NCBI RefSeq assembly: GCF_035930445.1 | Contig: NZ_CP142394.1 | Span: 3,257,501 to 3,321,500 of the forward strand | Origin: Sphingopyxis chilensis | GTDB taxonomy: Bacteria; Pseudomonadota; Alphaproteobacteria; Sphingomonadales; Sphingomonadaceae | Direction of reading: 5' to 3' | DNA length: 64,000 bases | Notes under the pieces: model-generated | The model's input: only the letters and a program-made list of their open reading frames with translations | Databases searched by the model: none | Told to the model about the DNA's origin: nothing | Program-made: the position numbers and the translations under genes | Part shown: positions 52,078 to 60,077 of the stretch, in pieces | Position numbering within the stretch: position 1 is the first letter of the stretch | Layout: the number at the start of each line of letters is the position of its first letter

Positions 52078-53619
52078 TCAGATCCCCTCGCCCGCCCGCT
52101 TCGACGCGACGTCGGCGAGGCTGCCGAGTTTTGGCCCTTCGACCTGTTTCGGGGCGATCGGGGTCAGCGCGGCGCCCGGCGCAACCGCGGTCAGTTCGCG
52201 GATGCGCGCGCGGAAATCGGCGAGGGCCTTGCCCTCGAGCAGCGCGCGGGTGACGAAGGTCACCGACGACGGATTGACCGCGCGCCCGTTGCGATAGAGC
52301 TCGTAATGGAGGTGCGGCCCGGTCGAAAGGCCGGTCGAGCCGATATAGCCGATCACCTGCCCGCGATTGACGCGCTGCCCGGCGCGCACCGCGATGCGGC
52401 TCATATGGCCGTAACCGGTGCCGAGGCCATTGCCATGATTGAGCTTCACATAATTGCCGAAGCCGCCGTGGCGCCCGGCGATCGTCACGACGCCGTCGGT
52501 CACCGCATAGATGGGCGCGCCATAGCCGCCGCCGAAATCCATGCCGCTGTGCATGCGCTTGTAGCCGAGGATCGGATGACGGCGCATACCGAAGGTCGAG
52601 GTGACGCGCCCGCGTGTCGGCCGCGTCATGCCGCCGCGCTGTTCGCCGACGCCCGACGCCTCGAACCATTGCGTGCGGCCGTCGGCGTTCCATTCGAGCA
52701 TCGACAGTTTCGGCTTTCCGCCGCGGATCAGCCCGGCGTAAAGCAGCTTGCCCGTCTCGCTCTCACCCGTTTCGGCGCGGCGATAGTCGACGATCATGTC
52801 GAACTCGTCGCCGCTGCGAATATCGCGGCTGACCGAAATCTGGCGGCCGATGACGCGCAGGTAGGACTGGATCGCCTCCGGCGGCGCCCCGGCGGCGCGC
52901 GCCGAGCGATAGAGGCTGTCGCCGACTCGCCCACGAATGCGCAGCGGGGTCGCATCGACCGCGATCGGGATGCGCCGCATGACGAGCTGGCCGCCGATAC
53001 GCTCCATTTCGATGCGCAGGTCAAAACGCGCGCGCATCGCGAGCGCCTCGACCGGGCGCGGCATGGTGCGCGCGGCGCGGCGGCCGAGGATCAGGTCGAT
53101 TCGCGTGCCGGGCGCGATGTCGGCCAGCGGGACCGCGCCCGACACCCGGTTCGCGAGCGCCTGCGCCTCGCCGCTGCCGACGCCCGAGCGTTCGAGCAGC
53201 CGCGCGAAGCTGTCGCCGCGCCCCAATGTGGCGGTGAGTTCGATCTGCGGCCGTTCGGGGGTCTGGGTCAGCGGGCGCACCGCGTCGGTCGCCGCCATAT
53301 GGCGTCCGGTGTCGCCGCCAAAGGCCAGCGGCACGATCATCTGCGCGCGCGCTTCGTTGAAATCGGCCGTATCGAGCGCGGGCGCCCCGACCGCGAGCGG
53401 CTGCACGCCCGGGAAGGTCGCGATCGCGGTTCCGCAAAGCAGGGTTAATGTCGCGAGGCCGCGCCACCATTCGGCCGAGCCGATATTGCTGCCAAGGTCG
53501 GGAACGAGGTCGAGCTCGGCCAGCCGGTCGCGCCAGCCGAGCTGCGGCTCGGCGCCCAAATCGGCCCGCGGCCGCGGGACCGCTTGCGACATCGTGAGGG
53601 CGGCCGCGTTGCCGGACAT
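52078..53619 (-). CDS. M23 family metallopeptidase (cell-wall endopeptidase), membrane-anchored
   Basis: 513 residues from ATG 53619; an in-frame GTG at 53682 and a TTG at 53649 are alternative starts. One membrane segment (GLATLTLLCGTAIATFPGV) is followed by a long periplasmic part. The LytM/M23 domain is near the C-terminus: HPILGYKRMHSGMDFGGGYG with the zinc-ligand His and Asp, then GYGHMSRIAVRAGQRVNRGQ, and GPHLHYELYRNG with the HxH ligand. It probably cleaves peptidoglycan crosslinks. A preceding SLYRSARAAGAPPEA region is the OapA/LysM-like part seen in such proteins. A CtrA-type box lies upstream at 53731-53745. Confidence 0.9.
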   Translation of the reverse strand: MSGNAAALTMSQAVPRPRADLGAEPQLGWRDRLAELDLVPDLGSNIGSAEWWRGLATLTLLCGTAIATFPGVQPLAVGAPALDTADFNEARAQMIVPLAFGGDTGRHMAATDAVRPLTQTPERPQIELTATLGRGDSFARLLERSGVGSGEAQALANRVSGAVPLADIAPGTRIDLILGRRAARTMPRPVEALAMRARFDLRIEMERIGGQLVMRRIPIAVDATPLRIRGRVGDSLYRSARAAGAPPEAIQSYLRVIGRQISVSRDIRSGDEFDMIVDYRRAETGESETGKLLYAGLIRGGKPKLSMLEWNADGRTQWFEASGVGEQRGGMTRPTRGRVTSTFGMRRHPILGYKRMHSGMDFGGGYGAPIYAVTDGVVTIAGRHGGFGNYVKLNHGNGLGTGYGHMSRIAVRAGQRVNRGQVIGYIGSTGLSTGPHLHYELYRNGRAVNPSSVTFVTRALLEGKALADFRARIRELTAVAPGAALTPIAPKQVEGPKLGSLADVASKRAGEGI

Positions 53620-53730
53620 CCCCGCGATGGGTTCGTGACGCTGGAACAAATTGCAACCCCCGCTCGGCGGACGGGCCCTCACCCGGTCGCCGAATGATGT
53701 TTTCGAAGCATTGTCTGTAAAGAAAGACCG

Positions 53731-53745
53731 TTAAAGTCAATTTAA
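53731..53745. promoter_or_regulatory. Perfect CtrA-type box (TTAA-N7-TTAA)
   Basis: TTAA at 53731-53734 and TTAA at 53742-53745 are separated by exactly 7 nt (AGTCAAT). This matches the CtrA consensus of alphaproteobacteria. A GATTC (GANTC, CcrM methylation site) lies 6 nt further at 53751. The box is in the divergent region between the M23 peptidase and the SUV3-like helicase, so CtrA could control either or both. Confidence 0.65.
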
Positions 53746-53893
53746 TGGCGGATTCGCGAGCTTGCATTGCGACAAGGCGTGGCGGGGTCGGGATATTATG
53801 CGAGCCGGGTTGAAAAATGCGGGTCCGCCGCGCCATTGCGACGATCCCCTGTTGCGCGGCGGCAGCACCCATGCCAGCTTGGCGGACAAGAAA

Positions 53894-56662
53894 ATGACCT
53901 CTTCCTCTTCCCAGCCGGTCAAGGCTGTCCTTGGCCCCACCAACACCGGCAAAACCCATTTGGCGGTCGAGCGCCTGACCGCCCGGTCGAGCGGCATGAT
54001 CGGCTTTCCGCTGCGCCTGCTCGCGCGCGAGGTTTATGACCGCGTCGTCGCGATCAAGGGCGCGGGACAGGTCGGCCTCGTCACCGGCGAAGAACGGATC
54101 ATGCCGCCCGATGCACGCTATCTGCTCGGCACGATGGAAGCGCTGCCGGTGACGCGCGACGTCGCCTTCGTCGGCATCGACGAAGCGCAACTCGGCGCCG
54201 ACCCCGAGCGCGGCCATGTCTTCACCGACCGGCTGCTCCGTGCGCGCGGGCGCGAGGAAACGATGATCCTGGGGTCGGCAAGCATCAAGAGCCTCGTTCG
54301 CGCGCTCGTCCCCGAGGCCGAGATCATCACCCGGCCGCGCTTTTCGACCTTGAGCTATGCGGGATCGTCGAAGCTGTCGCGCCTGCCCAAACGGTCCGCG
54401 ATCGTCGCCTTTTCGGCCGAGGAGGTTTACGCGATCGCCGAAATGCTCCGCCGCTTCTCGGGCGGCGCGGCGGTGGTGATGGGCGCGCTCAGCCCCAAGA
54501 CGCGCAATTCCCAGGTCGCGATGTTCGAGGCGGGCGAGGTCGATTATCTGGTCGCGACCGACGCGATCGGCATGGGACTCAACCTCGACGTCCAGCATGT
54601 CGCCTTTGCATCCTTGCAGAAATTCGACGGGCGGCGCCTGCGACGCCTGACGATTGCGGAAATGGCGCAGATCGCCGGCCGCGCCGGGCGCCACCAGCAG
54701 GACGGCAGCTTCGGGACGGTCGGCCTGCCGCAGGGCGGCTTCACGCCCGAGGAAATCGCAGCGATCGAGGGGCATCATTTCCCGCCGCTGCCCAATCTCT
54801 TCTGGCGCAATCCGACGCCGCGCTTCGACACGCTCGACCGGCTGATCGCCGACCTCGCCCAGCCGCCATCGCAGCCGATGCTGCGCCCGGCGCCCGAGGC
54901 GGTCGACATCGCCGTGCTCAAGCATCTCGCGGGCGACATGGAGGTCCGGATGCGCGCTGACGAGCCCGAAGCGGTCGAACGGCTCTGGGATGTGTGCGGC
55001 CTTCCCGATTTCGAGCAACTCGGCGCCGAACATCACAGCCGCACCGTGCTCAAGCTGTGGCAATGGCGCACGCGCGGCGACGGGATGGTCGATCCCGACT
55101 GGTTCGCGCGGCGGCTCGCGCGCTTCGACGATATCGAAGGCGACATCGACCAGCTTGCGAGCCGCATCGCCGCGGTCCGCACGCTCTGCTTCATCGCGCA
55201 GCGCGGCGACTGGATCGCTGGCGGCGCGGGCTGGACCGAAGCGACGCAGGCGCTCGAATCACGCCTCTCCGATGCGCTCCACGCCGCACTGGCGCAGCGC
55301 TTCGTCGACCGGCGGCTCGCGCTGCTTTTGCGCGACGCCGGACAGCGGGGCGCCGCGCTGCCGGTGGCGGTCGGCGCCGACGGCACCGTCGCCGTCGATG
55401 GCGAGGCGATCGGCACGCTCAAGGGCTTCCAGTTCAAGGTCGATCCCGTCGCCAAGGCGAGCGACCACCGCATGCTGCTCGCGGCGGCCGAAAAGCATCT
55501 GCGCGCCGAACTCGCGCGGCGCGCGACCGCGCTTGCCGAGGGCGACGACAGCGCGCTGTCGCTCGTCGCCGATCCCGGCACCGCGCCGCGGCTCGCCTGG
55601 CACGGCCATGTCATCGCGACGCTCGCCCGCGGGCCGACGCTCGTCCAGCCCGCGATCCAGCTCGATCCCTCGCTTCGACGCCTCGACCCGCAGCAGGTTC
55701 AGGCGATCGCCGAGCGGCTGCAGCGCTTCGTCGCCGGGCAGCTCGCGCGCCACGCCGCGCCGCTCGCCGCCATGGGCGAGGCGGCGGGCGACCTGTTCAC
55801 GCCGCCGCGCGTCCGCGCGCTGCTTGCCGCGCTCACCGACAACAGCGGCACGATCGCCCGCGCGGCGGTCGAGGACCAGTTGAACGCCCTGACACCCGAG
55901 GAGCGCCCGCAGCTGCGCAAGCTCGGCTTCACCATCGGCTCGCTCGATATTTTCCACCCGCTCCTGCTCAAGCCCGAAGCGGTGCGCTGGCGCGCGGCGC
56001 TGATCGCGGCGCAGCAGGGAAGCCCCGTGCCCGCACTGCCGCCGCACGGCGCGGTGTTGCAGAAGAGCGGCAATCACGCCGCGCTGACGATCGCGGGCTT
56101 CCGTCGCTGCGCCTCGGGCTGGCTGCGCATCGACATGGCCGAAAAACTGGCGCGCCAGGCACACGCCGCCCGGATGCAGGCGGCGGCGCCGCCGACCGCG
56201 CCGATCGCCCGCGCCGCCGAACATCATCACGACGATGCAGGCGCAACCGACGAGCATGAAGGCGTCGCCGCCACCCCCCCGCCCGGCTTCATGATCGACC
56301 CCGCGCTCGCGACCTCGCTGGGGCTCGACGAAGAGACGCGCCGCGCGCTGCTCGGCAGCTTCGGCTTCCGCAGCGTCGGCGAACCGGCGCTGCAACGCTG
56401 GCGCTGGTCGGGCTTGCGCAAGGCCGCCGACAAGCGCCCGCGCCGCAAGAAGGATCGCAAGGGCAGCGACACCGCGCCGCGCGCTGCGGCCAATGGCGCC
56501 GCTCGCCGGCCGCCGGCCAACCCGGAAAAGGGCAAGCGCGGTAAGCCGGGCAAACCCCGCCCCGACACCGGGCGGCCACCGCGAACCGAGCGCCGCGGTC
56601 CGTCGCCGAACAGCCCGTTCGCGGGCCTCGCCGCGCTGCTCGCGGACGCGCGCAAGGACTGA
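53894..56662 (+). CDS. SUV3-like ATP-dependent RNA helicase
   Basis: 922 residues from ATG 53894 (MTSSSSQPVK); an upstream in-frame ATG at 53798 is possible. Superfamily 2 helicase: Walker A GPTNTGKT at residues 14-21, DEAQ motif II at residues 96-99, ATDAIGMGLNLDV and AEMAQIAGRAGRH motifs V-VI. This compact Walker A and the DEAQ box are typical of the SUV3 group, known as the mitochondrial RNA-degradosome helicase and present in alphaproteobacteria. The last 90 residues are Lys/Arg/Pro-rich (KRPRRKKDRKGSD) and may bind RNA. An S4 RNA-binding gene follows after 7 nt. Confidence 0.9.
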   Translation: MTSSSSQPVKAVLGPTNTGKTHLAVERLTARSSGMIGFPLRLLAREVYDRVVAIKGAGQVGLVTGEERIMPPDARYLLGTMEALPVTRDVAFVGIDEAQLGADPERGHVFTDRLLRARGREETMILGSASIKSLVRALVPEAEIITRPRFSTLSYAGSSKLSRLPKRSAIVAFSAEEVYAIAEMLRRFSGGAAVVMGALSPKTRNSQVAMFEAGEVDYLVATDAIGMGLNLDVQHVAFASLQKFDGRRLRRLTIAEMAQIAGRAGRHQQDGSFGTVGLPQGGFTPEEIAAIEGHHFPPLPNLFWRNPTPRFDTLDRLIADLAQPPSQPMLRPAPEAVDIAVLKHLAGDMEVRMRADEPEAVERLWDVCGLPDFEQLGAEHHSRTVLKLWQWRTRGDGMVDPDWFARRLARFDDIEGDIDQLASRIAAVRTLCFIAQRGDWIAGGAGWTEATQALESRLSDALHAALAQRFVDRRLALLLRDAGQRGAALPVAVGADGTVAVDGEAIGTLKGFQFKVDPVAKASDHRMLLAAAEKHLRAELARRATALAEGDDSALSLVADPGTAPRLAWHGHVIATLARGPTLVQPAIQLDPSLRRLDPQQVQAIAERLQRFVAGQLARHAAPLAAMGEAAGDLFTPPRVRALLAALTDNSGTIARAAVEDQLNALTPEERPQLRKLGFTIGSLDIFHPLLLKPEAVRWRAALIAAQQGSPVPALPPHGAVLQKSGNHAALTIAGFRRCASGWLRIDMAEKLARQAHAARMQAAAPPTAPIARAAEHHHDDAGATDEHEGVAATPPPGFMIDPALATSLGLDEETRRALLGSFGFRSVGEPALQRWRWSGLRKAADKRPRRKKDRKGSDTAPRAAANGAARRPPANPEKGKRGKPGKPRPDTGRPPRTERRGPSPNSPFAGLAALLADARKD

Positions 56663-56669
56663 CGCGCTC

Positions 56670-57020
56670 ATGGCGAGCCCTGGCGCCGCAGGCAGTATCC
56701 GGCTCGACAAGCTGCTGTGGTTCCTGCGCTTCGCGCGCTCGCGCAGCGTCGCGCAGGCAATGGTCGAAGCGGGGCATATCCGGCTCGACGGGCGGCGCGT
56801 GACGCGCTCGTCGTGCGCGGTCCATGCCGGCGCGACGCTGGTGCTGCCGGTCGGCGAACGCATCGAGGTGATCCGCCTCCTGTCGCTGCCACTCCGCCGC
56901 GGTCCGGCGCCCGAGGCGCAGGCCTGCTATCGGCGGCTCGACCCCGCCGCAGCGCCATCGGCTATCGGCGCCGATGGAAATGCTTTGCACGCAAAGGACG
57001 GCGATCGTCCTAATCAATGA
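56670..57020 (+). CDS. S4-domain RNA-binding protein (Hsp15-like)
   Basis: 116 residues from ATG 56670, 7 nt after the helicase stop. S4 domain: IRLDKLLWFLRFARSRSVAQ, then AMVEAGHIRLDGRRVTRSS and LVLPVGERIEVIRLLSLP. Hsp15 rescues peptidyl-tRNA-carrying 50S subunits after heat shock in E. coli. Pairing with the SUV3-like helicase on one transcript suggests a role in RNA or ribosome quality control (inference). Confidence 0.9.
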   Translation: MASPGAAGSIRLDKLLWFLRFARSRSVAQAMVEAGHIRLDGRRVTRSSCAVHAGATLVLPVGERIEVIRLLSLPLRRGPAPEAQACYRRLDPAAAPSAIGADGNALHAKDGDRPNQ

Positions 57021-57032
57021 GAGTGATTCGCA
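57018..57032. promoter_or_regulatory. Fur-box-like imperfect palindrome upstream of fdxA
   Basis: TGAGAGT and ATTCGCA (57018-57024 and 57026-57032) form a 7-1-7 imperfect inverted repeat with 5 of 7 pairs, overlapping the S4 gene stop. A TTGACG hexamer (57047-57052) follows and could be a -35 element. Weak support for iron control of the ferredoxin gene. Confidence 0.3.
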
Positions 57033-57133
57033 ACTGTCGCTTAGCGTTGACGCACCGCCTTCACGCGGCATAGAGGCGAGCCATTGGAGAGTATGGCGGC
57101 CCGATTGCCGTCACTTGAGGGAGCCGAAAGCCC

Positions 57134-57472
57134 ATGACCTATGTCGTCACCGATGCCTGCGTCCGGTGCAAATATATGGACTGCGTCGAGGTGTGCCCCG
57201 TCGACTGTTTCTATGAGGGCGAGAATATGCTCGTCATCAATCCGAACGAATGCATCGACTGCGGCGTATGCGAACCCGAATGCCCCGCCGAGGCGATCCT
57301 GCCCGACACCGAGAGCGGGCTTGAAAAGTGGCTCGAGGTGAACAGCAAGTTCAGCGCCGAATGGCCGAACATCACGGTCAAAAAGGAAACCCCCGCCGAC
57401 GCCGACGAATATAAGGGCGTCGAGAACAAGTTCGAGACGCTCTTCTCGCCCAATCCGGGCGAGGGCGACTAA
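57134..57472 (+). CDS. fdxA: Ferredoxin FdxA (7Fe-8S type)
   Basis: 112 residues. The N-terminal [14 protein letters not shown] segment and the central [12 protein letters not shown] segment supply cysteine ligands for a 3Fe-4S and a 4Fe-4S cluster, the pattern of FdxA-type ferredoxins. The tail after residue 60 has the standard [16 protein letters not shown] sequence. Electron carrier in the cytoplasm; the partner is unknown. A strong terminator follows, so it is monocistronic. Confidence 0.96.
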   Translation: MTYVVTDACVRCKYMDCVEVCPVDCFYEGENMLVINPNECIDCGVCEPECPAEAILPDTESGLEKWLEVNSKFSAEWPNITVKKETPADADEYKGVENKFETLFSPNPGEGD

Positions 57473-57494
57473 CCCCGCATAGAACAATCCAGTC

Positions 57495-57523
57495 GGGGCG
57501 GGACTTTCCCGCCCCTTCTTTTT
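57495..57523 (+). terminator. Rho-independent terminator after fdxA
   Basis: GGGGCGGGA (57495-57503) pairs with TCCCGCCCC (57507-57515) across a CTT loop, followed by TTCTTTTT. It begins 23 nt after the stop codon. Confidence 0.92.
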
Positions 57524-57624
57524 GCCCCCTTGAAAGAGGCCCGTTTGGCGACGATGTAGGACGGCGAAGGGGCCAGCCCGCCGGTTCTCGGCAGGGCGCT
57601 TCTATAACGAAGGACGAATTCCCA

Positions 57625-58275
57625 ATGATCGACCCGCTCGCCGCCCTTGTTCCCGTCGTCGTCGAACAGACGAGCCGCGGCGAACGCAGCTTCGACATTT
57701 TCTCCCGCCTGCTGCGCGAACGGATCGTCTTCGTCACCGGCGAGGTCGAAGACCAGATGGCCTCGCTGATCGTCGCCCAGCTGCTCTTCCTCGAATCGGA
57801 AAATCCGAAGAAGGACATCTATATGTACATCAACTCGCCGGGCGGCGTCGTTACGGCGGGCATGGCGATCCACGACACGATGCAATATATCCGCCCGCGC
57901 GTCGGCACGGTGTGCATTGGTCAGGCGGCTTCGATGGGCAGCTTCCTGCTCGCCGCCGGCGAGCCCGGCATGCGCGTCGCGCTCACCAATGCCCGCGTCA
58001 TGGTCCACCAGCCGTCGGGCGGCGCGCGCGGCATGGCGTCGGACATCGAGATCCAGGCCAAGGAAATCCTGCGCATCCGCAAGCGGATGAACGACCTTTA
58101 TGTGAAATATACCGGCAAGTCGCTGAAAGAGATCGAAAAGGCGATGGACCGCGACACCTTCCTCGAAGCCGACGAGGCGAAGGAATTCGGCCTTGTCGAT
58201 CATGTCTACGACCGTCGTCCGGGCCTGCCCGGCGACGATGCGCCGAAGGATGTGAGCGAGGGTCCGACGCCCTGA
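57625..58275 (+). CDS. clpP: ATP-dependent Clp protease proteolytic subunit
   Basis: 216 residues. The catalytic triad residues are Ser103 (GQAASMGS), His128 (VMVHQPSGG) and, by alignment, Asp177 (MDRDTFL). N-terminus [20 protein letters not shown] and the [19 protein letters not shown] loop are canonical. Forms the tetradecameric barrel with ClpX, encoded 258 nt downstream. In Caulobacter, ClpXP degrades CtrA, so it belongs to the same cell-cycle circuit as the DivL-like protein. Confidence 0.98.
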   Translation: MIDPLAALVPVVVEQTSRGERSFDIFSRLLRERIVFVTGEVEDQMASLIVAQLLFLESENPKKDIYMYINSPGGVVTAGMAIHDTMQYIRPRVGTVCIGQAASMGSFLLAAGEPGMRVALTNARVMVHQPSGGARGMASDIEIQAKEILRIRKRMNDLYVKYTGKSLKEIEKAMDRDTFLEADEAKEFGLVDHVYDRRPGLPGDDAPKDVSEGPTP

Positions 58276-58446
58276 TTCGGCAGGTTACGGCGCCCGCCCG
58301 CTCCTCCTCCCGGCCTCCCGACGCGCTAAGCCGTGGGAGCCTGGAAGGGAGAGTGGGCCGGCGCCGCCTGCCAACGAAAGCCCCCGGTAACCGCGTTTCT
58401 TGACACCTGCTTTGCGCTGTGGCGCTACGCGGGACATTGAACCGAT

Positions 58447-58478
58447 GTCACCCAATTGCCATATTGTAATTGGGTGAC
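58447..58478. promoter_or_regulatory. Perfect 11-bp inverted repeat between clpP and clpX
   Basis: GTCACCCAATT (58447-58457) and AATTGGGTGAC (58468-58478) are exact inverted copies around GCCATATTGT. A TTGACA hexamer lies upstream at 58400-58405. There is no T-run, so an operator or mRNA structure upstream of clpX is more likely than a terminator. Confidence 0.6.
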
Positions 58479-58533
58479 CGGGGGCTAGGATAAGAGAGGC
58501 GGCGCCCCTTTTGCGCCCGCCATAGGATTATAT

Positions 58534-59805
58534 ATGACCAAATTGAGTGGCTCGGACAGCAAGAGCACCCTTTACTGCTCCTTCTGCGGCAAGTCGCAGC
58601 ACGAAGTCCGCAAGCTGATTGCCGGGCCGACCGTTTTCATCTGCGACGAATGCGTCGAGCTTTGCAACGACATCATCCGCGAAGAAATCAAGGGCGGGAT
58701 CGCCGCACGCAAGGACGGCGCGGTGCCGACGCCGCTGGAAATCTGCCAGCACCTCGATTCCTATGTGATCGGCCAGAACACCGCCAAGCGCGTGCTGTCG
58801 GTCGCCGTCCACAACCATTACAAGCGCCTCGCCAACTCGGGTCGTGGCGACGATGTCGAACTGGCAAAGTCGAACATCCTGCTCGTCGGCCCGACCGGCA
58901 GCGGCAAGACTTTGCTCGCGCAGACGCTCGCGCGTTTCCTCGACGTGCCCTTCACCATGGCCGACGCGACGACGCTGACCGAAGCGGGCTATGTCGGCGA
59001 GGATGTCGAGAACATCATTTTGAAGCTGCTGCAGGCCAGCGACTATAATGTCGAAAAGGCGCAGCGCGGGATCGTCTATATCGACGAAATCGACAAGATC
59101 AGCCGCAAGGCCGAGAATCCCTCGATCACCCGCGACGTGTCGGGCGAAGGCGTGCAGCAGGCGCTGCTCAAGCTGATGGAAGGCACGACCGCGAGCGTCC
59201 CGCCGCAGGGCGGCCGCAAGCATCCGCAGCAGGAATTCCTGCAGGTCGACACGACGAACATCCTGTTCATCGCGGGCGGCGCGTTCAGCGGCCTCGAAAA
59301 GATCATCGGCGACCGCCTGCAGGGCAAGTCGATCGGTTTCGGCGCGCATGTCGCCGGCCCCGACGAACGCCGCTCGGGCGAGGTGTTGAAGCAGGTCGAG
59401 CCAGAGGATCTGCTCAAGTTCGGCCTGATTCCCGAATTCGTCGGCCGCCTGCCGGTCATTGCGACGCTCGAGGATCTCGACGTCGACGCGCTGGTCAAGA
59501 TCCTGGGCGAGCCCAAGAACGCGCTGGTCAAGCAGTATAAGAAGCTGTTCGATCTGGAGGAGGTCGCGCTGACCTTCACCGACGATGCGCTGGTCGCGGT
59601 CGCCAAGAAAGCGATCGAACGCAAGACCGGCGCACGCGGGCTGCGCTCGATCGTCGAGGCGATCCTGCTCGACACGATGTTCGACCTGCCCGACCTGACC
59701 GATGTGGTCGAGATCGTCGTCGACAAGGATGTCGTCGAGGGCCGCAAGGACCCCGTGCGCGTCTATGCCGACAAGGCGAAAGAAGCGGCCGGCGACGCCG
59801 CCTGA
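58534..59805 (+). CDS. clpX: ATP-dependent Clp protease ATP-binding subunit ClpX
   Basis: 423 residues. The N-terminal zinc-binding domain uses Cys15, Cys18, Cys37 and Cys40. AAA+ core: Walker A GPTGSGKT at residues 119-126, Walker B VYIDEID at 181-187, the pore loop GYVGEDVE and sensor/arginine-finger regions. It unfolds substrates for ClpP. The preceding 258 nt contain a possible promoter and the 11-bp inverted repeat, suggesting expression independent of clpP. A clear terminator follows. Confidence 0.98.
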   Translation: MTKLSGSDSKSTLYCSFCGKSQHEVRKLIAGPTVFICDECVELCNDIIREEIKGGIAARKDGAVPTPLEICQHLDSYVIGQNTAKRVLSVAVHNHYKRLANSGRGDDVELAKSNILLVGPTGSGKTLLAQTLARFLDVPFTMADATTLTEAGYVGEDVENIILKLLQASDYNVEKAQRGIVYIDEIDKISRKAENPSITRDVSGEGVQQALLKLMEGTTASVPPQGGRKHPQQEFLQVDTTNILFIAGGAFSGLEKIIGDRLQGKSIGFGAHVAGPDERRSGEVLKQVEPEDLLKFGLIPEFVGRLPVIATLEDLDVDALVKILGEPKNALVKQYKKLFDLEEVALTFTDDALVAVAKKAIERKTGARGLRSIVEAILLDTMFDLPDLTDVVEIVVDKDVVEGRKDPVRVYADKAKEAAGDAA

Positions 59806-59814
59806 GTCGCACAT

Positions 59815-59838
59815 GGGCGCCCTTCGGGGCGCCCTTTT
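59815..59838 (+). terminator. Rho-independent terminator after clpX
   Basis: GGGCGCCC (59815-59822) pairs with GGGCGCCC (59827-59834) across TTCG, followed by TTTT. Starts 9 nt after the stop. Confidence 0.92.
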
Positions 59839-59962
59839 ATGTTGCATTGCAGCAACAGTTTCCGGAAAAAACGCTCGCGCGCCTGTGGATAAAATCGGGC
59901 GCGCGACGGAAATTCGTGGTTTTTTGCTCTCCGCCCAAGGCGCGCACGCGTCCCCGCTTGCA

Positions 59963-59992
59963 CTGTCACAATTGCTGTCACAATCGTGCCAC
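59963..59992. promoter_or_regulatory. Repeated CTGTCAC boxes upstream of the TonB receptor
   Basis: CTGTCAC occurs at 59963-59969 and 59975-59981, with a degraded third copy (TGCCAC, 59987-59992). Extended forms TGTCACAATTG and TGTCACAAT contain, inverted, the AATTGTGACA motif found upstream of the TPR-like gene and amn. The near 11-12-nt spacing recalls a Pho box, but the consensus is not a clean match. Confidence 0.5.
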
Positions 59993-60077
59993 ATGCGGGC
60001 TTCAGGGGCGCTCGCAGGTCTTGGCGCGCCCCGGTTTGCGCGCCTGCCGAACGCACCACCAAAGGGGACATCCTGAA

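Noticed and set aside
59963..59992. Pho box upstream of the TonB receptor
   Set aside because: CTGTCAC repeats are suggestive, but the first interval is 12 rather than 11 nt and the third unit is degraded. Kept only as an unnamed repeat motif.
58528..59994. 488-codon open frame on the minus strand across clpX
   Set aside because: Fully antisense to clpX and covering its terminator; no protein family signature.
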